Source of the DNA: Gammaproteobacteria bacterium
GTDB lineage: Bacteria; Pseudomonadota; Gammaproteobacteria; SZUA-152
NCBI GenBank assembly: GCA_011321815.1
Contig: DROS01000078.1
Location: forward strand, 34,965-98,964
Length of the DNA stretch: 64,000 nucleotides
Reading direction: 5' to 3'
Shown here: piece after piece, positions 29,579-38,547 of the stretch
How positions within the stretch are numbered: the stretch's first letter is position 1
Layout: each line of letters starts with the position of its first letter
Position numbers and translations under genes: made by a program
Notes under the pieces: generated by a model
The model's database searches: none
What the model saw: the letters and a program-made list of their open reading frames with translations, nothing else
Told to the model about the DNA's origin: nothing

Positions 29579-30466
29579 ATGAAAACAGATTATTCCTGTA
29601 AATTATTAACTATCGGGTTAGCCGCCTTTATGTTCATTGGATTGGCCGGTTGCGCCACGACAACATCCGCCCCGGATGAAGAGATAACAGCGACTGTGGC
29701 GTCAGCCGATGGCAGCCCCATTGTATATGGTGTGCGTGGACAGGGTGAGCCGGTGATTGTTTTTGTGCATTGCTGGACCTGTGATCATACTTTCTGGGAT
29801 AAACAGATTAACTATTTTTCCAAGCATCATCGGGTTGTTTGGCTGGATCTGGCGGGCCATGGTGAATCGGGCAGTCGTCGGCAACACTATACCATGCAGG
29901 CCTTTGGGCAGGATGTGGCTGCGGTTGTCAACAAAGTGGGTGCCCAAAAAGTGATTCTGGTGGGACATTCCATGGGTGGGCCTGTGGTGGTAGAGGCGGC
30001 CGAACTGTTGGGCGACCGTGTTGCGGGGATTGTGGGGGTTGATACTTTTTATACACCTTTTGAATACCCATCCGACCAGGAAAAAATCACTGCATTTGTG
30101 AAACCATTTGAAACCGATTTTCGTGGCGCAAGTGAACAAATGGTACGTTCCATGTTCACACCACAAGCGGACCCTGCGGCTGTTGAGGCAATTGTCGCAA
30201 AATTTTCTGCGACTGATCCCAGCGTCGGTGTCAGTGCCATGTATGACTTATTCAGCTGGAATGCCCAGCACGCTGCCGTAGACCTGGCGTATTTTTCCAA
30301 AATTCTGTACAACATCAACGCCGCACCCACGGGCAAGGAGCTGCCAGCGAATGGGCATGTTTCTATGGTGAAAAATGTCGGGCACTTTATTCCCCAGATG
30401 AAGCCGGAAGCATTTAATCAGGCACTGGAAAATATTATTAAAACACTGGGTAAAACCACTGACTGA
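29579..30466 (+). CDS. Lipoprotein alpha/beta hydrolase
   Basis: A 295-residue predicted lipoprotein: the signal segment ends in the lipobox LAGC (cysteine near residue 25), so it should be anchored to a membrane facing the periplasm. The alpha/beta hydrolase fold follows, with HCWTCDHTFW near the oxyanion region, the nucleophile elbow GHSMGG and a late histidine in KNVGHFIPQ. Substrate unknown; esterase-like. An aaaggag site precedes the ATG, and nine consecutive G residues lie about 50 bases upstream. Confidence 0.88.
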   Translation: MKTDYSCKLLTIGLAAFMFIGLAGCATTTSAPDEEITATVASADGSPIVYGVRGQGEPVIVFVHCWTCDHTFWDKQINYFSKHHRVVWLDLAGHGESGSRRQHYTMQAFGQDVAAVVNKVGAQKVILVGHSMGGPVVVEAAELLGDRVAGIVGVDTFYTPFEYPSDQEKITAFVKPFETDFRGASEQMVRSMFTPQADPAAVEAIVAKFSATDPSVGVSAMYDLFSWNAQHAAVDLAYFSKILYNINAAPTGKELPANGHVSMVKNVGHFIPQMKPEAFNQALENIIKTLGKTTD

Positions 30467-30520
30467 TATTGATAATGTTTTTTAGCGGAAAAACATGAAT
30501 GTGCCTCTGAATAATTACAA

Positions 30521-30544
30521 GCAGGGTGGGTGTACCCACCCTGC
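30521..30544. terminator. Perfect GC-rich palindrome before DJ-1-like gene
   Basis: Arms GCAGGGTGGGT and ACCCACCCTGC are exact complements with almost no loop, 55 bases after the hydrolase stop and 34 before the next ATG. It could be a terminator without T-run or an operator; nothing else decides between these. Confidence 0.4.
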
Positions 30545-30578
30545 ATCAGAAAACTGAAAATCATATCGAGGTATAAAC

Positions 30579-31256
30579 ATGGAAAACAAAAAACGATTAT
30601 TACTGTCAATGGGTGTGGGAATGACGTTTTTTATCTGTAGCGTAGCCGCTGCGGCCACATCAAAAATCGGCATTCTTGTATTTGACGGATTTTTAACAAG
30701 TGACGTTACAGCACCTATTGAGGTGTTTGGTGCCGCTACAAAAAAGGCATGGTTTTCATCGTACGAAGTTGTGGTGATTTCCGTCACAAAAAACAAGGTG
30801 GTCATTTCAGAAGAAGGGCTCAGAATCATTGCGGATAAAACCATCTATGACGACCTGAAACTTGATGTATTAATTGTCCCCAGTGCATATGAGATGGACG
30901 CCTACCTTGAAAACAAGGCGCTTGTTCAATATATCAGGGATCAAAGCCGGTCAGCATCCTGGATGGCCAGTAACTGTTCCGGCGCCTTTCTGCTTGGGGA
31001 AGCGGGCGTGCTTGATGGGAAACGTGCGACAACCTGGGCAGGCGGTGAAAAAGATCTCCTGAAAGCCTATCCTGAAATAAAGGTTCAGTTTGATACAAAT
31101 GTGGTGGTGGATAAAAAGGTTATTACCTCAAATGGCGGGCCGGTAAGCTATCAGGCCGCTTTTCTGTTACTGGAAAAACTAAGCTCAAAAAAATTCGCCA
31201 CGGAGATTTCTGAAACAATACAGTTTAACCGGTTGGAAAGGGCCTTTAAGCTTTAA
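30579..31256 (+). CDS. Exported DJ-1/PfpI-family protein
   Basis: A 225-residue protein with an N-terminal signal peptide (basic MENKKR, hydrophobic core, cleavage near AAAA) and a DJ-1/PfpI domain. KIGILVFDGFLTSDVTAPIEVF is the usual start of the fold; ASNCSGAFLLGEAGVLDGKRAT holds the nucleophile-elbow cysteine; NVVVDKKVITSNGGPVSYQ matches the later conserved part. It looks like the sensor domain of GlxA-type regulators without the AraC part. Role unknown. Ribosome-binding gagg is 9 bases from the ATG. Confidence 0.87.
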   Translation: MENKKRLLLSMGVGMTFFICSVAAAATSKIGILVFDGFLTSDVTAPIEVFGAATKKAWFSSYEVVVISVTKNKVVISEEGLRIIADKTIYDDLKLDVLIVPSAYEMDAYLENKALVQYIRDQSRSASWMASNCSGAFLLGEAGVLDGKRATTWAGGEKDLLKAYPEIKVQFDTNVVVDKKVITSNGGPVSYQAAFLLLEKLSSKKFATEISETIQFNRLERAFKL

Positions 31257-31302
31257 TGACTGATGTACCAATATAAGTTATACAAAACAACGGGAGAAAA
31301 AA

Positions 31303-31746
31303 ATGTATTCAGGTAGCTGTGAATGTAAATCTGTCCGTTATCAATTTGAAGGAAAGCCACTTACCTGTTATGCCTGTCATTGTACTGACTGTCAGACGGC
31401 GTCGGGCTCAGCCTTCGGGCTGTCCATGATCATCAACGATAAAGACATTGACGTTACGGAAGGTGAAATGTCGATAAATACCCTTGATTACAATGGCACA
31501 AAAGTACAAAAACACTATTGTGCGCAATGTGGCACAGCATTTTGGTTTTCAGCGGATGATTACCCCAATATCATCGCACTGAAACCGGGCACGTTTGATG
31601 ATACGTCATGGTTTACGCCCATAGCTCATTTATGGGTTCGCAGTGCGCAGCCATGGGTCGTGCTGGATAAATCCGTACCACAATATGAAAAACAGCCGGA
31701 AATATCCGAGCTTATGGATTTATGGGCGAAAAGAAAAAATACCTGA
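31303..31746 (+). CDS. GFA-family zinc protein
   Basis: A 147-residue protein of the glutathione-dependent formaldehyde-activating (GFA/CENP-V) family. The zinc-binding cysteines are visible: C6 and C8 (GSCECKSVRY), then the YACHCTDCQTASGS motif, then HYCAQCGTAFWF. The conserved late tryptophan segment (HLWVRSAQPWV) is present. Most family members have no proven reaction, and formaldehyde chemistry should not be assumed. Transcribed in the same direction as the DJ-1-like gene, 46 bases downstream. Confidence 0.92.
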   Translation: MYSGSCECKSVRYQFEGKPLTCYACHCTDCQTASGSAFGLSMIINDKDIDVTEGEMSINTLDYNGTKVQKHYCAQCGTAFWFSADDYPNIIALKPGTFDDTSWFTPIAHLWVRSAQPWVVLDKSVPQYEKQPEISELMDLWAKRKNT

Positions 31747-31849
31747 AGTACATTTATTGATCACCGGTAAAATCATTTTTTTGTGGCGCGGTCACGTAAA
31801 AAGTCTTTGAGGGTGGAAATGAAAATATCACAATAAAAAAAGATTAAAT

Positions 31850-32038
31850 ATGGCAAATAAGCTGGAAAACATAATTCAGCAAAAGGGAGATGGCGTGGTT
31901 CCGGTTATTGGCGGATGTAAATCCATGTCTCCTGCCATTGGTACCTTTGTTTTGGATTTTGTATGTGAAAGAAGAGCCGCAAATCCAAATAAATGGACTA
32001 TCTTGATAGCTTCATCTAATGACATGCAGGCAGCATGA
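31850..32038 (+). CDS. Small hypothetical protein or gene fragment
   Basis: A 62-residue frame opening at ATG 31850, with a weak purine-rich site before it. No family is recognised. The middle (VVPVIGGCKSMSPAIGTFVL) is mildly hydrophobic with one cysteine. It may be a small gene or the start of a decayed one; its neighbours give no clue. Confidence 0.3.
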   Translation: MANKLENIIQQKGDGVVPVIGGCKSMSPAIGTFVLDFVCERRAANPNKWTILIASSNDMQAA

Positions 32039-32076
32039 TTTTGTTAATGGGACAGTACTGTTTTTAGGTAGCAATC

Positions 32077-33312
32077 GTGAAAAAAATATTAGTGATCGGT
32101 TATGTTTGGCCTGAGCCCGATTCATCGGCTGCGGGTCGTCATATGATGTCGATCTTGCGTCTGTATAAAAAACAAGGCTGGGATGTCGAGTTTTCATCGG
32201 CCGCACAACCGACAGAACACATGGCTGATTTGGCGGCTGAAGGAATTTCAAGCCGGCGCATTGTGCTGAATTGCGACAGTTTTGATGCGTATATTGCTGA
32301 ATATCAGCCGGACATAATAATGTTTGATCGTTTTGTAACAGAGGAACAGTTCGGGTGGAGGGTAGAAAAAAACTGTCCGGATGCACTTAGAATAATAGAC
32401 ACTGAAGATTTGCATTGCTTGCGCCATGCCCGCCATCAGGCTGTTAAAGCCAGCCGTGAATTTGCGCAAACGGATCTGTTCAGTGATATTGCAAAGCGTG
32501 AAATAGCGGCGATATTACGCAGTGATATTTCGCTGATTATCTCGGGCTTTGAAATGGAGTTGCTGCTCAATACTTTTAAGGTGGATGCCGCTTTGCTTCA
32601 TCATCTGCCCTTTATGGTCGACCTTTCCCGGTGTCCGGAAGAAACAAACACTTTTTCTGAGCGCAAACATTTTATCGCGGCAGGTAATTTTCGTCATGCG
32701 CCAAACTGGGATGCGGTTTTATATTTGCAAAAAATATGGCCGTTGATCAAAAAAAGAATTCCGGATGCCGAATTACATATTTATGGGGCTTATCCGCCAC
32801 CAAAGGCGACAGCCTTGAATAATCCGGAAACGGGTTTTTTAATCAAGGGATGGGCCGAAAATATATTTTCCGTAATGGAGAAATCCCGTGTTTGTCTGGC
32901 CCCGGTCAGATTTGGTGCGGGAACTAAAGGTAAGTTACTGGATGCCATGATTATGCAGACACCGAGTATTACAACATCAATAGGTAGTGAGGGAATGCAT
33001 GATCAGGAACCATGGCCCGGTGTGATTGTGGATGATGCTACCGGATTTGCGGAGGCGGCTGTCCTGTTGTACAACAATGAACAGAAATGGCTTGGTGCTC
33101 AGAGAAATGCGGGTGCTTTATTGAGAGCGAGATATGACGGTGATATATCGGGTGACCGGCTAATCAAAAAAATAATCAATGTCGAAAAAAATCTGGTGCA
33201 ACACCGTCTGAATAATTTTACGGGTGGAATGCTTAAACATCATTCGATGATGAGTACTCAATATATGTCGCAATGGATCGCGGAAAAAAATAAAAAAACA
33301 TACGCGGGGTGA
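32077..33312 (+). CDS. Glycosyltransferase, GT4-like (GT-B fold)
   Basis: A 411-residue cytoplasmic protein. The N-terminal half starts with a Rossmann-like KKILVIGYVWPEPDSSAAGRH, and the C-terminal half has FIAAGNFRHAPNWDAV, ELHIYGAYPPP and CLAPVRFGAGTKGKLLDAM, the sugar-nucleotide-binding region of GT4-type enzymes. Donor and acceptor are unknown. It starts with GTG at 32077 (aggt upstream). It is a lone glycosyltransferase with no polysaccharide cluster around it, and visibly AT-richer than the housekeeping blocks, so transfer is possible. Confidence 0.85.
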   Translation: MKKILVIGYVWPEPDSSAAGRHMMSILRLYKKQGWDVEFSSAAQPTEHMADLAAEGISSRRIVLNCDSFDAYIAEYQPDIIMFDRFVTEEQFGWRVEKNCPDALRIIDTEDLHCLRHARHQAVKASREFAQTDLFSDIAKREIAAILRSDISLIISGFEMELLLNTFKVDAALLHHLPFMVDLSRCPEETNTFSERKHFIAAGNFRHAPNWDAVLYLQKIWPLIKKRIPDAELHIYGAYPPPKATALNNPETGFLIKGWAENIFSVMEKSRVCLAPVRFGAGTKGKLLDAMIMQTPSITTSIGSEGMHDQEPWPGVIVDDATGFAEAAVLLYNNEQKWLGAQRNAGALLRARYDGDISGDRLIKKIINVEKNLVQHRLNNFTGGMLKHHSMMSTQYMSQWIAEKNKKTYAG

Positions 33313-33350
33313 TTCATAGCGAAAAATTATTGCATGCGAATCCCCTATGT

Positions 33351-33372
33351 CCGTGGCGTTTGGGATTCAGGT
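33351..33372. repeat. Solo terminal end of the dispersed repeat
   Basis: The 22 bases match the reverse complement of the right end of copy A (18380-18401) at 21 positions. No partner end was found within the next 250 bases, so this is a truncated copy. Confidence 0.6.
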
Positions 33373-33444
33373 GATTATTTGTTGTTCGCCATAAATATCG
33401 TCTATGTTATTTGATTGCTCCATATATCGGAGTAGTCTGTGGGT

Positions 33445-33549
33445 ATGGACAAGCGTCCGGCCATGGCCGTATTTCTCAACGTCGCCGATGAAGGCAGCCT
33501 CACCGCCGCAGCCTGTGTGGTCGCAGGAAAAAGTGGAAAGCAACAATAG
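33445..33549 (+). pseudogene. LysR-family regulator, N-terminal fragment
   Basis: A 34-codon frame beginning MDKRPAMAVFLNVADEGSLT, then AAACVVAG, then a stop. This matches the start of LysR helix-turn-helix domains (usual form: M..L.AM.VFV.VVEEGSFTAAA..L..S). The remaining 260 or so residues are absent. It is a deletion relic, lying directly after the solo repeat end. Confidence 0.65.
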
Positions 33550-33657
33550 TCAATAAAATCCCCTTTCATGTGTCCAATCCATGGTGACTCACACGTCATT
33601 AGTATGTCAGCGGCGTTTATTTTGCTGGCTCAATATAATTGATAAAGGAGTTAATCC

Positions 33658-33999
33658 ATGAGCAATAAAACCTATATGTGCATATTACGTAGCGAATCCG
33701 GCGATTGTGAGAAGCCTTCGCCATCTGAAATGGAATTGATGTATGCCAAATATCAGAAATGGCAAGAAGAATTCTCGGGCAATATTGTTGATATAGGGAA
33801 CAAGCTGGGAGGCAGTGGTCGCGTTGTTCGACGAGATGGCGTGCAGGATGGGCCGTTTATTGAGCTGAAAGAGATTATTGGTGGTTATATGACACTGTCC
33901 GCAGCGACATTGGATGATGCCACCGTGGTGATCCAGGCAAGCCCGATGATCGCCAGTCCTGGTGTCAGTGTTGAAATCAGGGAAATCTGTTCACATTGA
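33658..33999 (+). CDS. YCII-related (DGPF-domain) protein
   Basis: A 113-residue protein of the YCII/DGPF superfamily: KTYMCILRSESGD start, the motif DGPFIELKEIIGGYMTL, and the SPGVSVEIREI end. Biochemistry is unknown. Proteins of this family are the standard neighbours of ECF42-group sigma factors, and the next gene here is such a sigma factor starting inside this stop codon. Good aaaggag site at 33644. Confidence 0.92.
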   Translation: MSNKTYMCILRSESGDCEKPSPSEMELMYAKYQKWQEEFSGNIVDIGNKLGGSGRVVRRDGVQDGPFIELKEIIGGYMTLSAATLDDATVVIQASPMIASPGVSVEIREICSH

Positions 34000-35261
34000 A
34001 TCAACATGTGCATGTAGAGCATGTGTTTCGCCACGAGTACGGGTTACTCGTGGCGACATTATCCCGCCGGGTTGGTATGCAGCATGTCGACATTGTTGAA
34101 GATGCTGTGCAACACGCAATGATGCAGGCGCTGGAATTCTGGTGTCGGGATGATATCCCGGAAAACCCTTCCGCTTGGTTGCATCAGGTGGCCTATCGTC
34201 AGCTTTTGTCAGCGTTTCGGATTACAAAACGCCGAAATGCGTTATTAGCCGAGTGCTCGGTTACCGATGACAATGAATCCTTCGAACAACCGGCGGTACC
34301 ACTTCCTGGTGAAATGAGTGATTCACTGTTGCGTATGTTATTTGTAACCTGCAACGATACTATTCCGGTTGAATCACAATTAGTGTTCACGCTCAAAAGC
34401 TTATGCGGGTTTAGTATTCGAGAGATCGCGCTGCGGTTATTTATTACAGAAGAAAATGCATACAAGCGCTTTAGCCGTGCTCGACAACATTTGAAAAACA
34501 CACCTGTTGTGCTGGATACGCTTACAGATTCAGATATGGAGGCTCGTCTGTCAATGGTGCATCGTGTTTTGTACCTGGTGTTTACCGAGGGGTATTTGTC
34601 CTCACATGCGGACACTGCCATTAGAATGGATTTATGTGTGGAGGCCATTCGGTTGGTGCAATTGATTTTGGAGAGTTCATTCGGTGATACGCCTGAGACA
34701 AATGCCCTGTTAGCGTTACTGTATCTTCACCTGGCCAGAATGAACGCCCGGCAGGATACGTCTGGCGAGTTATTGTTATTCGAACAGCAGGATCGCACCG
34801 AGTGGGATGAGCAATGTATTTTCAAGGGGCTCGGCTTTTTGGAACGATCGGCACAGGGTGGCATTGTATCCAGATACCATGTCGAGGCAAGTATCGCTGC
34901 GGAGCATTGTCTGGCGCCTTCATTTAAGCAAACGCGATGGGATAAAATTGTGAGGTCATACGAAATACTGGAACACATAGCGCCTTCTGCATTACACGGT
35001 TTAAACCGGGCTGTAGCAATGGCTGAGTGGCAAGGCCCCGGTGCGGGGTTGGCTGTATTGCAATCTTTAAATATTCCAGGCTGGCTTGACCGTTCGTATC
35101 ATTGGCATGCGGTACACGCGGATTTACAATATCGTTGTGGTGACGTTGATTTGGCACGGGATATTGCTGAACAGGCGATAAAATCAGCACCCACCGATGA
35201 TATTAAACGCTTGCTGTATAAACGGCTGGGAAAATGCGGCCTTTCCAGCCAAGCGGGCTGA
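33996..35261 (+). CDS. ECF sigma factor with long C-terminal extension (ECF42 type)
   Basis: A 421-residue alternative sigma factor. Residues 10-75 are sigma-2 (HEYGLLVATLSRRVG, VEDAVQHAMMQALEFW), about 115-165 are sigma-4 (FTLKSLCGFSIREIALRL, AYKRFSRARQHL), and the remaining 250 residues are the DUF6596/TPR-like extension typical of ECF42 proteins (EGYLSSHADTAIRMDLCVEA, QDRTEWDEQCIFKG, LNRAVAMAEWQGPGAGL). No anti-sigma gene is present; the extension probably regulates activity. It starts with TTG overlapping the DGPF stop by 4 bases; GTG at 34008 is an alternative. Confidence 0.92.
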   Translation: MNQHVHVEHVFRHEYGLLVATLSRRVGMQHVDIVEDAVQHAMMQALEFWCRDDIPENPSAWLHQVAYRQLLSAFRITKRRNALLAECSVTDDNESFEQPAVPLPGEMSDSLLRMLFVTCNDTIPVESQLVFTLKSLCGFSIREIALRLFITEENAYKRFSRARQHLKNTPVVLDTLTDSDMEARLSMVHRVLYLVFTEGYLSSHADTAIRMDLCVEAIRLVQLILESSFGDTPETNALLALLYLHLARMNARQDTSGELLLFEQQDRTEWDEQCIFKGLGFLERSAQGGIVSRYHVEASIAAEHCLAPSFKQTRWDKIVRSYEILEHIAPSALHGLNRAVAMAEWQGPGAGLAVLQSLNIPGWLDRSYHWHAVHADLQYRCGDVDLARDIAEQAIKSAPTDDIKRLLYKRLGKCGLSSQAG

Positions 35262-35284
35262 GGCTGTTTGGCCGGCGAAATATT

Positions 35285-35710
35285 TCAGACCAGAATCAGG
35301 CTCAATACGCCGCCAATCACCATGGCGATACCCATGGCGAGTATCATCCAATCACCTTGCGCACCGGGCTCAAGGGTAGCTGTTTCATGTTGTTCAGGAT
35401 CGTAAAATACGTCCACTTTTTTTCCAACGGGGTATTTGTCGTTGTAGGCTTTGGCAAATTCTGGCAGGGGGTGGGTGCCTTCGGGGAATTCAAACTGTTT
35501 TTGGTATTTTTGGCCATTAATTTCATAACTGAAAACAATTTCCGGCAGCAGGTCATTGATTGCCGAGGTGGGGTTGGAGGTTTCGATGATGCCGGTGGTG
35601 CGGGGCCATTGTTTGATTTTGCGTGATTTTTGCACTACCAGCCAGCCCCAGATGCTGATGCCGATGCCGCCAAGGGCGACGCTTGCGAGGATGATGGCGT
35701 AGAGGTTCAT
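35285..35710 (-). CDS. DUF3592 membrane protein
   Basis: A 141-residue protein with helices at both ends (about residues 5-25 and 120-140) and a soluble beta-rich middle containing YEINGQKYQKQFEFPEG and VFYDPEQHETATLEPG, the DUF3592 hallmark. Function unknown. It lies head-to-head with nothing obvious: the sigma factor converges on it, and glnD lies upstream on the same strand. Confidence 0.85.
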   Translation of the reverse strand: MNLYAIILASVALGGIGISIWGWLVVQKSRKIKQWPRTTGIIETSNPTSAINDLLPEIVFSYEINGQKYQKQFEFPEGTHPLPEFAKAYNDKYPVGKKVDVFYDPEQHETATLEPGAQGDWMILAMGIAMVIGGVLSLILV

Positions 35711-35790
35711 GGTCTTTATTATCTTTTAAAGGTGGGCAAAGTTGTACTGTTATTTTTCTGTAGCGGTTTGTTTAATCGACGGGCTGGGCT

Positions 35791-35830
35791 TTTCGTTCTC
35801 ATTTCCACGTTGAGGCGCGGGAACGAGAGT
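35791..35830. repeat. Hairpin repeat downstream of glnD
   Basis: On the minus strand, directly after glnD, the sequence reads ctctcgttcccgcg, a 6-base loop, then cgtggaaatgagaacg, which pair imperfectly. This is the look of a hairpin type scattered through many bacterial genomes (ctcgttcccacgct...cgtgggaa). It may end glnD transcription. Confidence 0.45.
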
Positions 35831-35834
35831 ACAA

Positions 35835-38516
35835 TTATTTATCCAGTAATCGGGTGATGGTTTCACGCAGGCAGTTTTTGTCTTTGTCTTGCAGCGGCTT
35901 TTGCTGGGCGTTGGTGACGAGAAAAATATCTTCGGCGCGTTCACCAAAGGTGGCGATTTTGGCATTTTGCAGTAACACGTTGCAGTTCAACAGGCCGCTG
36001 GCAATACGGGCGAGCAGGCCGGGGCGGTCGCTGGTAACTACCTCCATTTGGGTGCGTTGGTTTTTTTCGTCATCACGGAAATGAATTTTTGTGGTAATGG
36101 GGAAGTGTTTTTGTTGGCGGGTAAGGGCAACGTTGGCGTGTGATATATCGTCGGGGTGATGCAGGTTGTCGTTGAGTTGTGTGCAGATTTCATTTTGCTG
36201 GTGGATGTCGGTAATTTGTTTTGCATTGCGGTCAAGCACCAAAAAGGTGTCCAGTGTAAAACCGTTATTTGAGGTTATGACGCGGGCGTCGATGATATTC
36301 AGGCCGAGGGTTTCGAGCGTGGCGGTAATGGTGGCGAATATATAGTCTTTGTCCCGTGTGTATACAAAAATCTCACTCCCGCCGCGGTGGGTTTCACCGC
36401 GAATGAGAATCAATGGTGCATCGTTGTGACCATGTTCAATAATGGCTTGTGTGTGCCAGGCGACTTCATCGGCGGAGTGGCGCAGAAAATAGTCTTGTCC
36501 CAACAGTTGCCATTGCTGGGTGATGGCTGTCTTGCTCAGTGCGGCCGTTTTGGGCTGAGAGTCCAGCAGGGCGAGTGCTTGTGTCTGTGTATCTGCGGCC
36601 AGTCCTTGATGGTCAACGGGGGTATCCAGGCCGTGGCGCAGTGCGCGTGAGGTGGCATGGTACAGCTCTGCCAGCAGGGCGTCTTTCCAGGAGTTCCACA
36701 GACTGGGGCTAGTGGCCCGGATGTCGGCTACGGTGAGCAGGTAAAGGTGGTCGAGGCGTTTTTGATTGCCGATTTGTTGTGCGAATTCGGCAATGACGTC
36801 GGGGTCACTGATGTCTTTGCGTTGAGCGGTGACGGACATGAGCAGGTGGTTTTCCACCAGCCATTTGATCATTTGTGTGTCGTGTTCGTTGATGTTGTGT
36901 TTGCGACAGAAAATGGCGGCATCTATTGCGCCTAACAGGGAGTGGTCGCCTCCGCGGCCTTTGCCGATGTCGTGGAAGAAGGCGCTGAGGGTGAGGATTT
37001 CCTGTTTGTCGATACGGTTTATAATTTGGGTGCTTAATGGGAATTCATGGGCAAATTCTTCGACGGTAAGACGGCGTAAATTTCGTACGACAAACATGGT
37101 GTGTTCATCGACAGTGTAAACGTGGAACAGGTCGTGTTGCATTTGTCCGACGATGTTGCCGTAAACCGGAAGATAGGCGGCCAGTACGCCGTATCGGTTC
37201 ATGCGGCGCAGTTCGTGAGTGAGGCCGACACCTTGTCGAAACAGTTCGATGAATAAACTGTGGCAGTGTGGGTCGTTGCGAAAATCTTCATTAATCAGAT
37301 AGTGGTGCTGGTGTACCAGGCGTATGGTGCCTGCGCGGACACCGCGCAATTTGGGGTCGCGCGCCATGAGTACAAACAGTTCCAGCAGTGCAGAGGGTTG
37401 TTGGGCGAATACGGCTTCGTGTGTGACTTCCAGTTTGCCGTGGCGCGCCTGGAAGCGGTCATTGATGCGTATGGGCGCTTCGCTTTCATTTTTGCCGTTA
37501 TTTTCAAAAATAATGCTTTCTTCAAACAGGTCGAGCAGCATTTCATTGAGCCGGGAGAGTTTGAGTACGGTGCGATAGTACATTTTCATGAACTGTTCGA
37601 CGGCGAGCCGGTTTTGCTGGTCTTGGTAACCGAACTGTGTGGCCAGGGTGCGTTGGTGGTCAAACAGCAGGCGGTCTTCGCGTCGTCGGGTGAGTGTGTG
37701 CAGGGCAAAGCGAATACGCCAGAGAAAATTTTGTGCGTTGTTGAGGCTTTGGAATTCGTCTTCGGTCAAAAAGCCATGGGCGACGAGGTCGTGCAGAGTA
37801 TTTGCGCCAAAGTGGCGTTTGGCCACCCAGCCGATGACTTGCAGGTCGCGCAGGCCGCCGGGGTTTTCCTTGATGTTGGGCTCCAGGTTGTAGGCCGTGT
37901 CGTGAAAGCGGTGGTGGCGGGCGATTTGCTCGTCACGTTTGGCGCGAAAAAATTCCAGGCCGGGCCATATGTTGTCCGGACCGGTGGTTTTTTTCATTTG
38001 CAGGAATAATGGCTTTGGTCCGGCCAGCAGGCGGGCTTCCATGAGATTGGTGGCGACGGTGATGTCAGCGGTGGCCTGTGTGATGCAGTCTTGCACGGTG
38101 CGGGTGCTGTGGCCCACTTCCAGGCCGAGATCCCAGAGAAATAATAAAAACCGTTCGATATTTTCCGCGTGTTGTTGGATGGCTTTGTTGTTAGTGGTGA
38201 GTATCAGCAGGTCAATATCAGAGGCGGGATGCAGTTCGCCACGGCCGTAGCCGCCCACGGCGACAAGGGCGATGTTTTCATGGTTGCCGATGCACTGTTG
38301 CCAGATGCGCGAGAGCAGTTTGTCGATGAGGTCTGCCCGTTGCGCCACCAATTCCTGCACTGGCACGTCATTTTCAAATTGTTCTTTGAGCGCGGCATTG
38401 GAGGATTTGAGCTGGGCGCGGAAGACACTGAGTGGTGTGTCGGTTTGCGCCACGGCGGCATCAAATTCCTGCCAGTTGCAGACATCGGTGCAGGCAGTGT
38501 TGTTGTTTGAGTTCAT
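35835..38516 (-). CDS. glnD: PII uridylyltransferase / uridylyl-removing enzyme
   Basis: Bifunctional nitrogen sensor that adds UMP to PII protein under nitrogen limitation and removes it when glutamine is high. Domains in order: nucleotidyltransferase (VGGYGRGELHPASDIDLLIL near residue 80), linker, HD hydrolase (HDIGKGRGGDHSLLGA), and two C-terminal ACT domains (GGSEIFVYTRDKDYIFA and EVVTSDRPGLLARIA). The ATG at 38516 (ggaa upstream) gives 893 residues; an earlier start at 38558 would overlap map by 11 bases. map lies just upstream on the same strand. Confidence 0.96.
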   Translation of the reverse strand: MNSNNNTACTDVCNWQEFDAAVAQTDTPLSVFRAQLKSSNAALKEQFENDVPVQELVAQRADLIDKLLSRIWQQCIGNHENIALVAVGGYGRGELHPASDIDLLILTTNNKAIQQHAENIERFLLFLWDLGLEVGHSTRTVQDCITQATADITVATNLMEARLLAGPKPLFLQMKKTTGPDNIWPGLEFFRAKRDEQIARHHRFHDTAYNLEPNIKENPGGLRDLQVIGWVAKRHFGANTLHDLVAHGFLTEDEFQSLNNAQNFLWRIRFALHTLTRRREDRLLFDHQRTLATQFGYQDQQNRLAVEQFMKMYYRTVLKLSRLNEMLLDLFEESIIFENNGKNESEAPIRINDRFQARHGKLEVTHEAVFAQQPSALLELFVLMARDPKLRGVRAGTIRLVHQHHYLINEDFRNDPHCHSLFIELFRQGVGLTHELRRMNRYGVLAAYLPVYGNIVGQMQHDLFHVYTVDEHTMFVVRNLRRLTVEEFAHEFPLSTQIINRIDKQEILTLSAFFHDIGKGRGGDHSLLGAIDAAIFCRKHNINEHDTQMIKWLVENHLLMSVTAQRKDISDPDVIAEFAQQIGNQKRLDHLYLLTVADIRATSPSLWNSWKDALLAELYHATSRALRHGLDTPVDHQGLAADTQTQALALLDSQPKTAALSKTAITQQWQLLGQDYFLRHSADEVAWHTQAIIEHGHNDAPLILIRGETHRGGSEIFVYTRDKDYIFATITATLETLGLNIIDARVITSNNGFTLDTFLVLDRNAKQITDIHQQNEICTQLNDNLHHPDDISHANVALTRQQKHFPITTKIHFRDDEKNQRTQMEVVTSDRPGLLARIASGLLNCNVLLQNAKIATFGERAEDIFLVTNAQQKPLQDKDKNCLRETITRLLDK

Positions 38517-38547
38517 GTTAATTCCGGGTATATGTCCATGCACGGTC

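Larger units (their letters stand above)
33313..33657. other. Relic-bearing interval with no intact gene
   Basis: 345 bases between the glycosyltransferase and the DGPF gene. It contains the solo repeat end at 33351 and the LysR fragment at 33445, and an aaaggag site for the next gene at its right edge. Nothing intact is encoded. Confidence 0.7.

Noticed and set aside
37260..38009. 249-codon frame antisense to glnD
   Set aside because: glnD is clearly the coding strand, with catalytic motifs throughout.
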